8,046 nt of DNA from Legionellales bacterium (GCA_012103495.1 WLWR01000066.1:1-8046); one strand, 5' to 3'. Counted from the first letter of the stretch, positions 1-6,521 are shown. Notes: generated from the sequence alone by a model not told the origin. Translations and numbers: made by a program.

Positions 1-95
1 TAGGTTCGAAAGATTTTATTGAGCGACTGGAAAAGCAAACAGGCCGTACGCTACGCCTTCATAAACCTGGAAGAAAGGCTATAAGGAAAAATTAA
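1..95 (+). CDS. C-terminal end of a REP-associated (Y1/IS200-like) tyrosine transposase, 5' end outside the window
   Basis: Only the last 30 or so residues are present, read in the frame that starts at base 3 and stops with TAA at 93-95. They contain GSKDFIERLEKQTGR followed by a basic tail (LRLHKPGRKAIRKN). This matches, from memory, the usual end of REP-associated tyrosine transposases (RAYT, Y1_Tnp family): a 'G-x-x-x-F-I/V-E-x-L-E-x-x-x-G-R' helix followed by a proline/arginine/lysine-rich tail. The catalytic HUH and tyrosine motifs would lie upstream and cannot be checked, so whether the gene is intact is unknown. Members of this family are single-domain nucleases that act on short non-coding repeats, and two perfect direct repeats lie only 20 bases downstream, which supports the call. 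The other two frames are blocked or give an unrecognisable peptide. Confidence 0.6.
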   Translation, partial: GSKDFIERLEKQTGRTLRLHKPGRKAIRKN

Positions 96-114
96 ATTCC
101 CTATAATGTTCAGT

Positions 115-218
115 CATGGCTTGTAACTTTGTATTTGGAAATAAGTATACTGTCCCCCGATTTCGATTCCATGGCTTGTAACTTTGTATTTGGAAATAAG
201 TATACTGTCCCCCGATTT
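115..218. repeat. Two perfect 49-bp direct repeats (115-163 and 170-218) beside the transposase end
   Basis: The two copies are identical over 49 bases and separated by the 6 bases CGATTC, giving a period of 55. Each begins CATGGCTTGTAACTTTG and ends TACTGTCCCCCGATTT. Each copy holds a short interrupted palindrome (TATTT-GG-AAATA) and the perfect palindrome AGTATACT followed by a C-run. Their position just after the transposase stop, and my recollection of 'AAGTATACTGTCCCC' strings next to RAYT-type transposases in other gammaproteobacteria, suggest that they are the REP-like target or end repeats of that element. The recollection is unverified. Neither copy forms the long hairpin of enterobacterial REPs, so 'REP-like' is an inference. 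Confidence 0.85.
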
Positions 219-235
219 TTAATCTTACAATTTGA

Positions 236-264
236 TTGATAAAAGAGCAATGCTGTGTTAAAAA
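236..264 (+). promoter_or_regulatory. Candidate sigma70 promoter of the VWA gene
   Basis: A -35 box TTGATA at 236-241 (5 of 6 to consensus) is followed after 17 bases by TAAAAA at 259-264 (4 of 6). The -10 is preceded by TGT, so it also has the extended -10 element TGn. Transcription would start near 271, leaving a leader of about 65 bases. This is the best promoter-like match between the direct repeats and the VWA gene, but the -10 is A-rich and imperfect. Confidence 0.4.
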
Positions 265-323
265 TTAATGTCTCATATTTATCATGGAATGGAGTTACCG
301 TGTGAACGATAAAAATAATCAAA

Positions 324-329
324 TGAGGT
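324..329 (+). promoter_or_regulatory. Ribosome binding site of the VWA gene
   Basis: TGAGGT, with GAGG at 325-328, lies 7 bases before the ATG at 337. It is a good Shine-Dalgarno sequence and fixes the start of the 860-residue protein. Confidence 0.7.
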
Positions 330-336
330 TATAAAC

Positions 337-2919
337 ATGCCATACCAATCTACTCCGATAACCAAGACGCACACCCCAGAAGAGTCTTTAAAAGGTTTAT
401 TACAAGCGATGTGCAATGTGTCAATCGATACATTGAGATTTACCGATGATGGTTTGGTAGATGTATACATTGATGATGAACAGCAAAGAGCTGTTTTCGA
501 AAGGCAATTTACCATGCTTTTTAATTTCCCCCAGCTTTTTGATAAGAAGATATCTGACTATGTGAAACACACAGATGAGAAGACAGATGAGAAGAATGTA
601 GAAACAAAAGTCAAGCCGTACATGCATGATCGGGCCCTTTCACAATATGCGCCTTGTTATTCAGAAGCCCCAACGGTGAAAGGCGCTGTTCGCTTTTTGA
701 AAAGCTTGATTCCACCCGAAGATCATCCATCTTTAAGTGAGTTGGAAAGCCATTTGGGTGAAACAGGGAGTCAGGACCAGGAGGGACAATTAATTTCTTC
801 TTGGAAGGATGAAAAAGGGCAGCAACAAAATAGGAAAGCAGCGTTAGAAGCTAGCTTGGCTCGCATTGGTAACTATTTTTCATATATAAGTTTGCAAAGA
901 ATTCAAGATTGTCGTCAAAGTGGACGCCCGTTACCATTAAGACAAGTATCACATCTTGTTGTCGAAAAGGATGATCCTTTGCCTATCGCAAAGTCACAAA
1001 CACCTTTTTTGACAAGCGATGGATTCCATAGAATTTTCAAAATAGAATATTCTATCGAAAATCAGTATCGCTTGATTGTGGATATACAGCGATTGTATGA
1101 TTTAATTGAGCCACTAAGAATTGCGACAAAGGGACGCTATAACCAGTTTAGTCGAAGGGCCTTCGCGCGACGATTTGGACATTTCCTAGAGCCGCATGGT
1201 GGTGTGGTGACTGTGGATGACAAACCAATCTTTGCCGAGGATTACCAAAGGTCTAAAACCACTATCGTCGAACAAAAACCGGGACGAGTTCATTTTCTTT
1301 TGGATTATAGTCTTAGCATGAAATACAAAGCGAAAAGGTTAACAGCACAGATAAAAATATTATGTGCTGACTTGCTCAAGAAAAACATTGATGTTGATAT
1401 TACTTATTTTTATAACGACGAGACTGAACAATTGTCATTATCTTCCAGTCAGAACATGACGTTAGTAGATCAGTTACCTCTCAATGGAGTAGGAAATACA
1501 CCTCTTTATGAAGCACTTAATCTTGTGTTGAAAAAAACAGCCCCTAATGATCAATTAATTGTCTTTACAGATGGAGATCCAAGTACCCAAGGTGAAATAA
1601 CTTTCTCATCTACCGCCCCGCCGCAGTGTGCGCTTTTTGGACTTGGCAACATTACTGAACTCTGGTTTGATGAAGTTACGACGAAATGGGGAGAACAAGC
1701 AGACTATCACGACAAAGAAATATCTTTCGGTTATAAAGTTTTTAACAGTAGAACAGACATTGAAATTCTCACACAAGGCATGCAAGAGACCATCGTCTCT
1801 TTTACAAAAACGGGCGAGCATAGGGTCACCTTAGGCCACGACCTTTTTTCTATTCCACAAGGTGCTGGGCCTATTCAATTTCACCATCAACTCAGCTCTT
1901 CTAGTGCTAAACCTCAGGATGAAAAATCCCAATCAGAAGTACCACTTCTTTGCAGCCCCAACCATTTTTTTGCAAACCCAAAAACACATTATAATTTGGG
2001 AGGCGGTGACACACGAGTTTCCAAACAATTAAGTAGTACTTTTTCAGATTACAAAAAAGAGACCCACTTCCAATGGCTCAAACAGTATTGGAATGAACTC
2101 GATAAAAATCTTGCTTTTATCGAAAAAGCGAAGCAACTATTAGCAGCTTATTCAGAAGAATCATTTTTTTTGCAAAAGCCACCGTCTTTCGTACGGTCAT
2201 ACACTTCAATTCCTAATGTGACCCAGTTGATGAAACAGCTCATGAAAGAAACAGCGTCAAGTGACACTGATCCTGTTTATAGTACCCAAAGTTTTTTACG
2301 AGAACGATATTTTGAGTCAGCCGCTCTTGAAATGGATGTTCCATCACCAACGATTGTTGTTGCTCCGGAAGCGAAGCATGCATCAAAGGTTACACCGTCG
2401 GAAGTAACAACACCGTTATTACCAAACAACGCCGCTGCTAACAATTCGTCTCCCGTGATAATGCCTTTGTCAACATTAATAATAAATAGCCGTATAAATC
2501 ATCGTCTTAAAAAAGTTGATCAAAAATGGAAGCAATTAACATCTGAAAACCCCGATGCAAAACAACCAAGCAGCGACAGCTCTTCAGAGCCGTTGCCTAT
2601 TCATATTCAACAATTAGTTAACCATTTTACTACAAACCTAGGTTTTTTCGTCCACCTGAGCATATGGCTTGCCGGTTATCGACAATCCTATCAACAAGCC
2701 AAAGAAATTGTTCATCGTCCGTCTGATAATAAAAAGATGGTGGAAACCCTCTCTTCATTATTATTTAACGTTGGTCGCAGCAGTTATTTACATGTCGTAA
2801 TTATGTTTTTGAGGGTTCAGGTATTAACCCCACAACAGCGATCCTCGCACCTTACAGAAGCAGAGTTGCCGACTGATTTTCAACTTTATCCATCACAATC
2901 CACTCCCTGCTGCGGATAA
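337..2919 (+). CDS. Unrecognised 860-residue protein with a central VWA (MIDAS) domain
   Basis: I do not recognise the family as a whole. Residues about 315-490 form a von Willebrand factor A-type domain with a complete metal-ion-dependent adhesion site. The DxSxS motif is D323-S325-S327 in LLDYSLSM, the threonine is T388 in GNTPL, and the second aspartate is D412 in VFTDGD. Such domains bind Mg2+ or Mn2+ and mediate protein-protein contacts. The N-terminal 310 residues match nothing I know. They include a short TDEKTDEK repeat (79-86) and an arginine-rich stretch near 273-280. Residues about 680-755 are a Ser/Thr/Pro/Asn-rich linker, and two hydrophobic helices (about 767-780 and 815-832) lie near the C-terminus. 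There is no signal peptide, so the protein is probably cytoplasmic unless exported by a specialised system. The start is supported by a good ribosome binding site. The gene stands alone beside transposase-linked repeats and appears more A/T-rich and less codon-regular than glmS, which hints at acquisition. A secreted effector or a stress-type VWA protein are possible; neither is shown. Confidence 0.9.
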   Translation: MPYQSTPITKTHTPEESLKGLLQAMCNVSIDTLRFTDDGLVDVYIDDEQQRAVFERQFTMLFNFPQLFDKKISDYVKHTDEKTDEKNVETKVKPYMHDRALSQYAPCYSEAPTVKGAVRFLKSLIPPEDHPSLSELESHLGETGSQDQEGQLISSWKDEKGQQQNRKAALEASLARIGNYFSYISLQRIQDCRQSGRPLPLRQVSHLVVEKDDPLPIAKSQTPFLTSDGFHRIFKIEYSIENQYRLIVDIQRLYDLIEPLRIATKGRYNQFSRRAFARRFGHFLEPHGGVVTVDDKPIFAEDYQRSKTTIVEQKPGRVHFLLDYSLSMKYKAKRLTAQIKILCADLLKKNIDVDITYFYNDETEQLSLSSSQNMTLVDQLPLNGVGNTPLYEALNLVLKKTAPNDQLIVFTDGDPSTQGEITFSSTAPPQCALFGLGNITELWFDEVTTKWGEQADYHDKEISFGYKVFNSRTDIEILTQGMQETIVSFTKTGEHRVTLGHDLFSIPQGAGPIQFHHQLSSSSAKPQDEKSQSEVPLLCSPNHFFANPKTHYNLGGGDTRVSKQLSSTFSDYKKETHFQWLKQYWNELDKNLAFIEKAKQLLAAYSEESFFLQKPPSFVRSYTSIPNVTQLMKQLMKETASSDTDPVYSTQSFLRERYFESAALEMDVPSPTIVVAPEAKHASKVTPSEVTTPLLPNNAAANNSSPVIMPLSTLIINSRINHRLKKVDQKWKQLTSENPDAKQPSSDSSSEPLPIHIQQLVNHFTTNLGFFVHLSIWLAGYRQSYQQAKEIVHRPSDNKKMVETLSSLLFNVGRSSYLHVVIMFLRVQVLTPQQRSSHLTEAELPTDFQLYPSQSTPCCG
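571..594 (+). repeat. Perfect 12-bp tandem duplication inside the VWA gene
   Basis: ACAGATGAGAAG occurs twice head to tail and encodes TDEK-TDEK, residues 79-86. The unit is a multiple of three, so copy-number change would keep the frame. It sits in a charged, probably disordered stretch between two N-terminal segments. Confidence 0.9.
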
Positions 2920-2933
2920 CTTCTCAATAAAGA

Positions 2934-2962
2934 TTGTTCTCTATCCGGGCATTCGCTAGAAT
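2934..2962 (+). promoter_or_regulatory. Possible glmS promoter overlapping the inverted repeat
   Basis: TTGTTC (2934-2939) and TAGAAT (2957-2962, 5 of 6 to the -10 consensus) are separated by exactly 17 bases. Transcription would start near 2969, giving a leader of about 27 bases before glmS. The -35 matches only TTG. The -10 lies across the loop and right arm of the 2940-2973 palindrome, so a dimeric regulator bound there would block it. The call is tentative, but no better promoter is visible between the two genes. Confidence 0.3.
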
Positions 2963-2973
2963 GCCCGGATAGA
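2940..2973. repeat. Perfect 15-bp inverted repeat with 4-base loop upstream of glmS
   Basis: The arms CTATCCGGGCATTC (2941-2954) and GAATGCCCGGATAG (2959-2972) are exact reverse complements around the loop GCTA. A further T-A pair at 2940/2973 makes 15 pairs. As RNA this is a very stable hairpin. It is followed on the plus strand by AAAATCTAAAG and on the minus strand by AACAATCTTTATT, so neither side has the U-run of an intrinsic terminator. It may still act as a factor-assisted terminator or 3'-end stabiliser for the VWA mRNA, as a leader hairpin of glmS, or as a DNA operator. The sequence alone does not decide between these. Confidence 0.9.
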
Positions 2974-2995
2974 AAATCTAAAGAGAACCTCATTC

Positions 2996-4819
2996 ATGTG
3001 TGGCATTGTTGGCGCAATTGCAAAGCGTAATGTCGCTGAGATTTTGGTGGCTGGATTGAAGCGTCTAGAGTATCGTGGATACGATTCAGCAGGCATTGCC
3101 ATTCTCAATAAAGACAGCCAAACCATCCACCGTATCCGCAAATGTGGCAAAGTCAGTGAGTTAACACAAGCTTTGCAGCAACAAATGCTGCCAGGCGATT
3201 TAGGCATTGCCCATACACGTTGGGCCACTCACGGTGAACCGGCCGAGTGCAATGCCCACCCTCATGTTTCACAAGATGATTTTGCCTTGGTACACAATGG
3301 CATTATTGAAAATTTCACGCAGTTGAAACAACGAGTCATCGAATTAGGTTACACCTTACACTCACAAACCGATTCTGAATTAATTGTGCATTTGATTCAC
3401 CATCATTACCAACAAACCGGTGATGAAATGCAAGCGATTACCCGCACCACCGAAGAATTACAAGGCGCCTACGCTTTGGGGGTCATCAGCCGCCATCATC
3501 CGGATCGATTGTTTGCCGTGCGCCAAGGCAGTCCATTGGTGATCGGTTTGGGGATTGAAGAAAATTTCATTGCCTCGGATCAATTAGCATTATTGCCCGT
3601 CACGCACAAATTTATCTTTTTAGAAGAAGGCGATCAGGCACAAATTGCGTTGACCAAGGTGGCGATTTTTGACAAAAGCGGCAGGCCCGTGACACGTGAC
3701 ATCGTGACCTCCGATCTCAGTGAAGAAACGGTCCAAAAAGGCCCGTATCGCCACTACATGCAAAAAGAAATTTTTGAACAACCCAAAGTACTGGCCGAAA
3801 CATTGGGAGGCCGCATCAGCGGTGATCACATATTGCTGGAAACATTCGGTGAACAAGCCACCAAAGTGCTACCACAAATCGAACACATTCAAATCATTGC
3901 CTGTGGCACCAGTTATCACGCTGGATTGGTAGCCAAATATTGGTTGGAAGATTTAGCCGGCATTGCTTGCCAAGTTGAAACCGCCAGTGAGTTTCGCTAT
4001 CGCCCCACGGTGATCCAACCAAATACGTTATTGGTGTGCATTTCACAATCGGGAGAAACTGCCGATACTTTGGCAGCTTTACGCAAAGCACAGCAATTAC
4101 CTTATCTGGCCACCTTAGCCATTTGCAATGTCCCGACCAGTTCCCTGGTACGCGAAGCCGATTTAGTGTTGATGACTCGTGCCGGTACCGAGATTGGCGT
4201 GGCGTCTACCAAAGCATTTACCGCACAATTGACTGCCTTGCTAATGTTAACCCTGGCATTAAACCAAGAAGATCCGCGCAGTGCTGCCATCGTGCAACAA
4301 TTGGTGAAATTGCCTGCGCAGCTCACCCAAGTGTTGGATTTGGATGATCACATTCAACATTTGGCAACATGGTTTGCTGATAAAACCAATGCCTTATTTC
4401 TCGGGCGGGGTATTCATTATCCGATTGCATTGGAAGGAGCATTAAAGTTAAAAGAAATTTCTTACATTCACGCCGAAGCCTACCCAGCCGGTGAATTGAA
4501 ACACGGTCCGCTGGCTTTGGTTGACAATCAAATGCCGGTGATCACCATTGCACCCAACGATCAATTATTGGAAAAATTAAAATCCAATTTGCAAGAAGTC
4601 CGTGCCCGTGGTGGGCAATTGTTGGTATTTGCTGATCATTTGGCAGGCTTTGAAAATGAAGCCGGAATTATCTACATTCCATTACCAACAATAGACGCCG
4701 TTATTGCACCGATTGTTTACACCGTTCCTTTGCAATTGTTGGCTTATCATGTGGCAGTGATCAAAGGCACGGATGTGGATCAACCTCGCAATTTAGCCAA
4801 ATCAGTCACCGTTGAATAA
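2996..4819 (+). CDS. glmS: Glutamine--fructose-6-phosphate aminotransferase (isomerising)
   Basis: The enzyme makes glucosamine-6-phosphate from fructose-6-phosphate and glutamine in the cytosol, the first committed step to UDP-GlcNAc for peptidoglycan and lipopolysaccharide. At 607 residues it is full length (E. coli has 609). The N-terminal glutaminase domain (about 1-220) begins MCGIVGA, with Cys2 as the nucleophile once Met is removed; this fixes the start at 2996. It continues with RGYDSAG (27-33), HTRWATHG (73-80) and NGIIENF (101-107). The first sugar-isomerase (SIS) domain carries ACGTSYHAG (302-310) and SQSGETADT (350-358). The second carries LKLKEISYIHAEAYPAGELKHG with K484, E487 and H503, the counterparts of E. 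coli catalytic residues. The C-terminus ends LAKSVTVE with the substrate-binding K602. The ribosome binding site (AAGAGA, 9 bases before ATG) is weak. No glmU precedes it, although glmU-glmS is a common arrangement, and no glmS ribozyme is visible in the short leader. Confidence 0.98.
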   Translation: MCGIVGAIAKRNVAEILVAGLKRLEYRGYDSAGIAILNKDSQTIHRIRKCGKVSELTQALQQQMLPGDLGIAHTRWATHGEPAECNAHPHVSQDDFALVHNGIIENFTQLKQRVIELGYTLHSQTDSELIVHLIHHHYQQTGDEMQAITRTTEELQGAYALGVISRHHPDRLFAVRQGSPLVIGLGIEENFIASDQLALLPVTHKFIFLEEGDQAQIALTKVAIFDKSGRPVTRDIVTSDLSEETVQKGPYRHYMQKEIFEQPKVLAETLGGRISGDHILLETFGEQATKVLPQIEHIQIIACGTSYHAGLVAKYWLEDLAGIACQVETASEFRYRPTVIQPNTLLVCISQSGETADTLAALRKAQQLPYLATLAICNVPTSSLVREADLVLMTRAGTEIGVASTKAFTAQLTALLMLTLALNQEDPRSAAIVQQLVKLPAQLTQVLDLDDHIQHLATWFADKTNALFLGRGIHYPIALEGALKLKEISYIHAEAYPAGELKHGPLALVDNQMPVITIAPNDQLLEKLKSNLQEVRARGGQLLVFADHLAGFENEAGIIYIPLPTIDAVIAPIVYTVPLQLLAYHVAVIKGTDVDQPRNLAKSVTVE

Positions 4820-4878
4820 GTAGTCCCTTCATATCAACTGAACCATAAAAATCCATACCGTTCTAAATTTTTACACTT

Positions 4879-4887
4879 TGCTATAAT
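4879..4887 (+). promoter_or_regulatory. Extended -10 promoter of the L,D-transpeptidase gene
   Basis: TGCTATAAT is a perfect TGn-TATAAT extended -10 element (TATAAT at 4882-4887). No convincing -35 lies 16-18 bases upstream, which extended -10 promoters tolerate. Transcription would start near 4894 and give a leader of about 33 bases. The promoter makes the transpeptidase independent of glmS. No terminator is visible between the glmS stop and this site, so some read-through is likely. Confidence 0.75.
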
Positions 4888-4912
4888 CTAGGTCAGAAAC
4901 GATCACAACGTT

Positions 4913-4917
4913 GAGGG
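4913..4917 (+). promoter_or_regulatory. Ribosome binding site of the L,D-transpeptidase gene
   Basis: GAGGG lies 9 bases before the ATG at 4927. It supports this start, which also begins a well-formed signal peptide. Confidence 0.7.
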
Positions 4918-4926
4918 TTATACACC

Positions 4927-5697
4927 ATGTTACGCTATATCGTTGTAGTATGCAGTTTACTATTGGGGAGCCAGACGGCATTGGCGTATTCCACGGCTCA
5001 ATCATCATCCTCTTTAATCAAATCATCCAACCTTTCAACCCGTGCTGTTGAAGGTTCGCAGCAAACGCAATTAGCTTTACTATCACCGGAACAGCGGCAA
5101 GCCAAGCGGCTTAGACGTCAAGAGAAGCGACGGCTTAAGGCAAAACAACGAGAGTTGCGTCGACAAGAACAAAAGTCGTTACGCGTTCAAAATGACAACC
5201 GTCACTATCAAACCCGTACCACCAGCAATAAGAAGAAAAAAAAGGTCGCCTCTAAACCTAAACGAGCGCCGTTTGTGAATAAATTTCCACAAAGTCGTCC
5301 AGCCACCGGCAGTCGGGTGTTTGTATTTGACCCCAGTATTACCCAATGGGGCGCTTACGATGCCGAAGGCAATTTGGTGAAATCCGGACGCGCTTCTGGC
5401 GGACGCGCTTATTGCCCAGACATTAAAAGTGCTTGTCGCACACCGGCCGGGCAATATTCTGTTTATCGTCGCGGGTCAGCCAGTTGTAAATCCAAGAAAT
5501 TTCCTATCGGTCGAGGAGGGGCTCCGATGCCCTATTGCACCTTCTTTAAAGGCGGGTATGCCATTCATGGGTCTTATCACGTGCCAGACTACAATGCCAG
5601 TCACGGTTGCATCCGGGTAGAACCGCACATGGCCAAATGGCTCAGTGAAAATTTCTTGTATCACGGCACATCAGTGGTTGTGAAATCCTACAAATAA
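4927..5697 (+). CDS. Secreted L,D-transpeptidase (YkuD domain) with a strongly basic linker
   Basis: L,D-transpeptidases form 3-3 cross-links between meso-diaminopimelate residues of peptidoglycan stems, or attach proteins to them, in the periplasm. The 256-residue protein starts with a signal peptide (1-20; hydrophobic core IVVVCSLLLG, cleavage after ALA). A Ser/Thr-rich stretch follows, then a very basic region (about 55-113) that is probably helical in its first half and ends in five lysines. The YkuD catalytic domain occupies about 125-256. Its hallmark ASHGCIRV gives catalytic C228 with H226 and R230, and IHGS provides H214. Four other cysteines (163, 170, 187, 204) in the domain could form disulfides in the periplasm. 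The gene has its own promoter, ribosome binding site and terminator, so it is monocistronic. I cannot tell which of several L,D-transpeptidase paralogues it is. A murein-lytic or protein-anchoring role remains possible. Confidence 0.92.
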   Translation: MLRYIVVVCSLLLGSQTALAYSTAQSSSSLIKSSNLSTRAVEGSQQTQLALLSPEQRQAKRLRRQEKRRLKAKQRELRRQEQKSLRVQNDNRHYQTRTTSNKKKKKVASKPKRAPFVNKFPQSRPATGSRVFVFDPSITQWGAYDAEGNLVKSGRASGGRAYCPDIKSACRTPAGQYSVYRRGSASCKSKKFPIGRGGAPMPYCTFFKGGYAIHGSYHVPDYNASHGCIRVEPHMAKWLSENFLYHGTSVVVKSYK

Positions 5698-5715
5698 ATC
5701 AATAATCCATTGAAC

Positions 5716-5743
5716 AGGCCAGCCACCACGCTGGCTTTTTTTT
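5716..5743 (+). terminator. Rho-independent terminator of the L,D-transpeptidase gene
   Basis: GCCAGC (5718-5723), loop CACCAC and GCTGGC (5730-5735) form a 6-bp G/C-rich stem that runs straight into eight T residues (5736-5743). Outer A-U and G-U pairs can extend the stem. It lies 19 bases after the stop codon. On the minus strand the stem is not followed by a T-run, so it serves the plus strand only. Confidence 0.93.
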
Positions 5744-5846
5744 GCGAAAAATTTAAAACTGGCGAACCCATCGATACGAGCATAGAAAAATTAATTTAAA
5801 AAAACACCATCAGAAAAACACCCTAAACATTTGTGCTATTTATGTC

Positions 5847-6335
5847 TTAGAAATGTTCGCGCTGCAAGGTTAGAAATGTATAAGAATATGGATTTTTTTC
5901 ATCGGCAGCAAAGCGCTGCTGCTCGATGGTTCGCCAACGCCAAGCTTGCCAGTCGGGGAAAAATGTATCCCCTTGTACCTCAGCATCCACCAAAGTTAAA
6001 TACAATGTATCCACATCAGGTAATACTTGTTCGTAAAGTTGCGCACCACCGATGATCATGATTTCCACTGATTGTGCGCAAGCAATTGCTTGTTCAATAG
6101 AATGTACCACGGTCACATCCGTAGCTTGAAAATCTTGCTGACGTGTCACGACAATGTTTTGCCGCTGTGGCAATGCCTTGCCAATCGAATCAAAGGTATT
6201 GCGCCCCATCACAATGGTTTTGTGCAAAGTTAATTGTTTGAAGTGTTTTAAATCAGCCGGTAGATGCCAGGGGAGTTGATTGTTTTTTCCAATAACACGA
6301 TGTTGATTCAGCGCAGCAATAATAGCTAATGACAT
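5847..6335 (-). CDS. folA: Dihydrofolate reductase
   Basis: The enzyme reduces dihydrofolate to tetrahydrofolate with NADPH in the cytosol and is the target of trimethoprim. From the chosen start the protein has 162 residues (E. coli 159). It begins MSLAIIAALNQHRVIGKNN and carries LPWHLPADLKHF with W23 and the catalytic acid D28. It continues with the NADPH-binding GRNTFDSIGKALPQR segment, the IIGGAQLYEQ glycine motif, and the DAEVQGDTFFPDW strand near the end. The frame stays open up to 6383, but the extra 16 residues are not family-like and would overlap the putative promoter, so the ATG at 6335 is preferred. An AAGGA lies about 15 bases before that ATG, too far for a normal Shine-Dalgarno, so translation initiation looks weak. 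The gene converges on the L,D-transpeptidase, and I see no clear terminator of its own in 5744-5846. Confidence 0.95.
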   Translation of the reverse strand: MSLAIIAALNQHRVIGKNNQLPWHLPADLKHFKQLTLHKTIVMGRNTFDSIGKALPQRQNIVVTRQQDFQATDVTVVHSIEQAIACAQSVEIMIIGGAQLYEQVLPDVDTLYLTLVDAEVQGDTFFPDWQAWRWRTIEQQRFAADEKNPYSYTFLTLQREHF

Positions 6336-6372
6336 AATTAAAAAATGCATTCCTTTAAACAGAATGCACGGC

Positions 6373-6401
6373 AGTATACCCATTCTATCTCAAGATGCGA
6401 A
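6373..6401 (-). promoter_or_regulatory. Candidate folA promoter
   Basis: On the minus strand TTCGCA (6401-6396, 4 of 6 to the -35) and TATACT (6378-6373, 5 of 6 to the -10) are separated by 17 bases. Transcription would begin near 6366, about 30 bases before the folA ATG at 6335. The spacing and position fit well. Confidence 0.5.
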
Positions 6402-6479
6402 CCCCACTAACTATCAGCAATGAAGTTTTAGGTGATATTTTAGGCGCGCAGTGGGTGGTAGATTGCAACGTTTCGATTG

Positions 6480-6521
6480 AAAAAAACCCGCCGGATTCGC
6501 CAGGATTCCTCGGGGATTTTT
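6480..6521. terminator. Orphan bidirectional terminator-like stem
   Basis: A run of seven A (6480-6486), then CCCG (6487-6490), pairs with CGGG (6511-6514) and TTTTT (6517-6521), with a 2-by-2 mismatch between the two stems. The intervening 20 bases contain GGATTC twice (6493-6498 and 6503-6508). Read on the minus strand, the G/C stem is followed by seven T; read on the plus strand, by GA and five T. No gene on either strand ends here, so any transcript it stops is non-coding or has been lost. The G/C stem is only 4 pairs, so the call is weak. Confidence 0.35.

Noticed and set aside
102..107. TATAAT just after the transposase stop as a promoter
   Set aside because: There is no extended -10 and no -35-like sequence 16-18 bases upstream, and the next gene starts 230 bases away with a better candidate promoter in between.
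258..268. TTAA-AAA-TTAA upstream of the VWA gene as a PmrA-type effector box
   Set aside because: PmrA sites have TTAA half-sites about 11 bases apart; here the period is 7 and the sequence is simply A/T-rich.
2908..2916. C-terminal Cys-Cys-Gly of the VWA protein as a eukaryote-type prenylation signal
   Set aside because: A CaaX motif needs Cys four residues from the end, and the usual Rab endings are CC, CxC or CCxx; PCCG fits none of these.
2940..2995. glmS ribozyme or metabolite riboswitch in the glmS leader
   Set aside because: The region between the stop of the previous gene and glmS is only 76 bases and is mostly one simple hairpin, too short for the glmS ribozyme.
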